From contig CAYYAU010000092.1 in NCBI GenBank assembly GCA_964469765.1, forward strand, positions 1 through 5,402: a stretch of DNA of 5,402 bases. Direction: 5' to 3'. Below the pieces are notes generated by a model. The model was not told where the DNA came from and did not search any database. It saw nothing but the letters and a program-made list of their open reading frames with translations. Origin of the DNA: CAYYAU01 sp964469765 [NCBI: uncultured Clostridia bacterium]. GTDB taxonomy: Bacteria > UBA6262 > WVXT01 > CAYYAU01. Below, in pieces: positions 5,348 to 5,402 of this stretch (positions are counted from its first letter, which is position 1; every line of letters starts with the position of its first letter). The position numbers were made by a program, and so were the translations under genes.

Positions 5348-5375
5348 ATAATACCAATTATTAGAAGTATCACAA
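5348..5375 (-). promoter_or_regulatory. Possible promoter of the 36-residue protein
   Basis: On the minus strand, TTGTGA (5375-5370, four of six matches) is followed by a 16-base spacer and TATTAT (5353-5348, five of six), with TGG before the -10 as an extended element. The start would be near 5341, directly before the AGAGGAG ribosome site, giving a short leader. Confidence 0.38.
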
Positions 5376-5377
5376 CT

Positions 5378-5402
5378 CACATTTCAAGGTCTGACCCCAT
5401 AC
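5378..5402. repeat. Possible end of a mobile or REP-like repeat, cut by the window edge
   Basis: Read on the minus strand, the edge begins GTATGGGGTCAGACCTTG and continues AAATGTGA. From memory, GGGGTCAGACCTTGAAATGTGA-like termini flank IS200/REP-associated transposase elements in several bacterial groups. Only one end is visible, with no transposase, so the call is tentative. Confidence 0.35.

Overview
This is an AT-rich bacterial window with short intergenic gaps, consistent Shine-Dalgarno sites and sigma70-type promoters. The gene content (a sodium symporter with a one-helix partner, and a large fused membrane/spermidine-synthase-like/TPR protein) and the scattered GC-richer palindromic repeats fit an uncultured, probably anaerobic Gram-negative lineage of the candidate-phylum type. 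That placement is an inference: there is no rRNA or marker gene here to settle it.

Layout. Positions 1-674 hold the 3' end of a neurotransmitter:sodium symporter (NSS) family transporter, followed by a 35-residue single-helix protein that looks like its small subunit. Convergent to these, 717-3884 on the minus strand is one 1055-residue protein: a 12-helix membrane unit built from two similar halves, then a spermidine-synthase-like Rossmann domain lacking the usual catalytic aspartates, then about seven TPR repeats. Its promoter sits so close to the ATG that the mRNA should be nearly leaderless.

The 515-base gap 3885-4399 is the most interesting part. A strong plus-strand promoter, divergent from that of the big gene, leads into what reads as a cyclic-di-GMP class I (GEMM-I) riboswitch aptamer at 4017-4138. 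The aptamer is interrupted by a roughly 40-base palindromic insert, and a long-stem intrinsic terminator ends at 4249. A second promoter and a 5'-UTR hairpin then precede an unrecognised 183-residue membrane-anchored protein (4400-4951). This gene could be expressed by read-through from the riboswitch, independently from its own promoter, or both.

The last 18 codons of that gene lie in a foldable element that continues into a terminator at 4969-5033 with mutually exclusive hairpins. The region 5034-5215 is non-coding and holds repeat-like sequence: ACGCAGA-type words and a 20-base direct repeat at a 48-base period. A second tiny one-helix protein (36 residues, minus strand, 5216-5326) has a very good ribosome binding site. 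The right edge ends in a GGGGTCAGACC-type motif (minus-strand reading) that resembles the end of a mobile or REP-like repeat.
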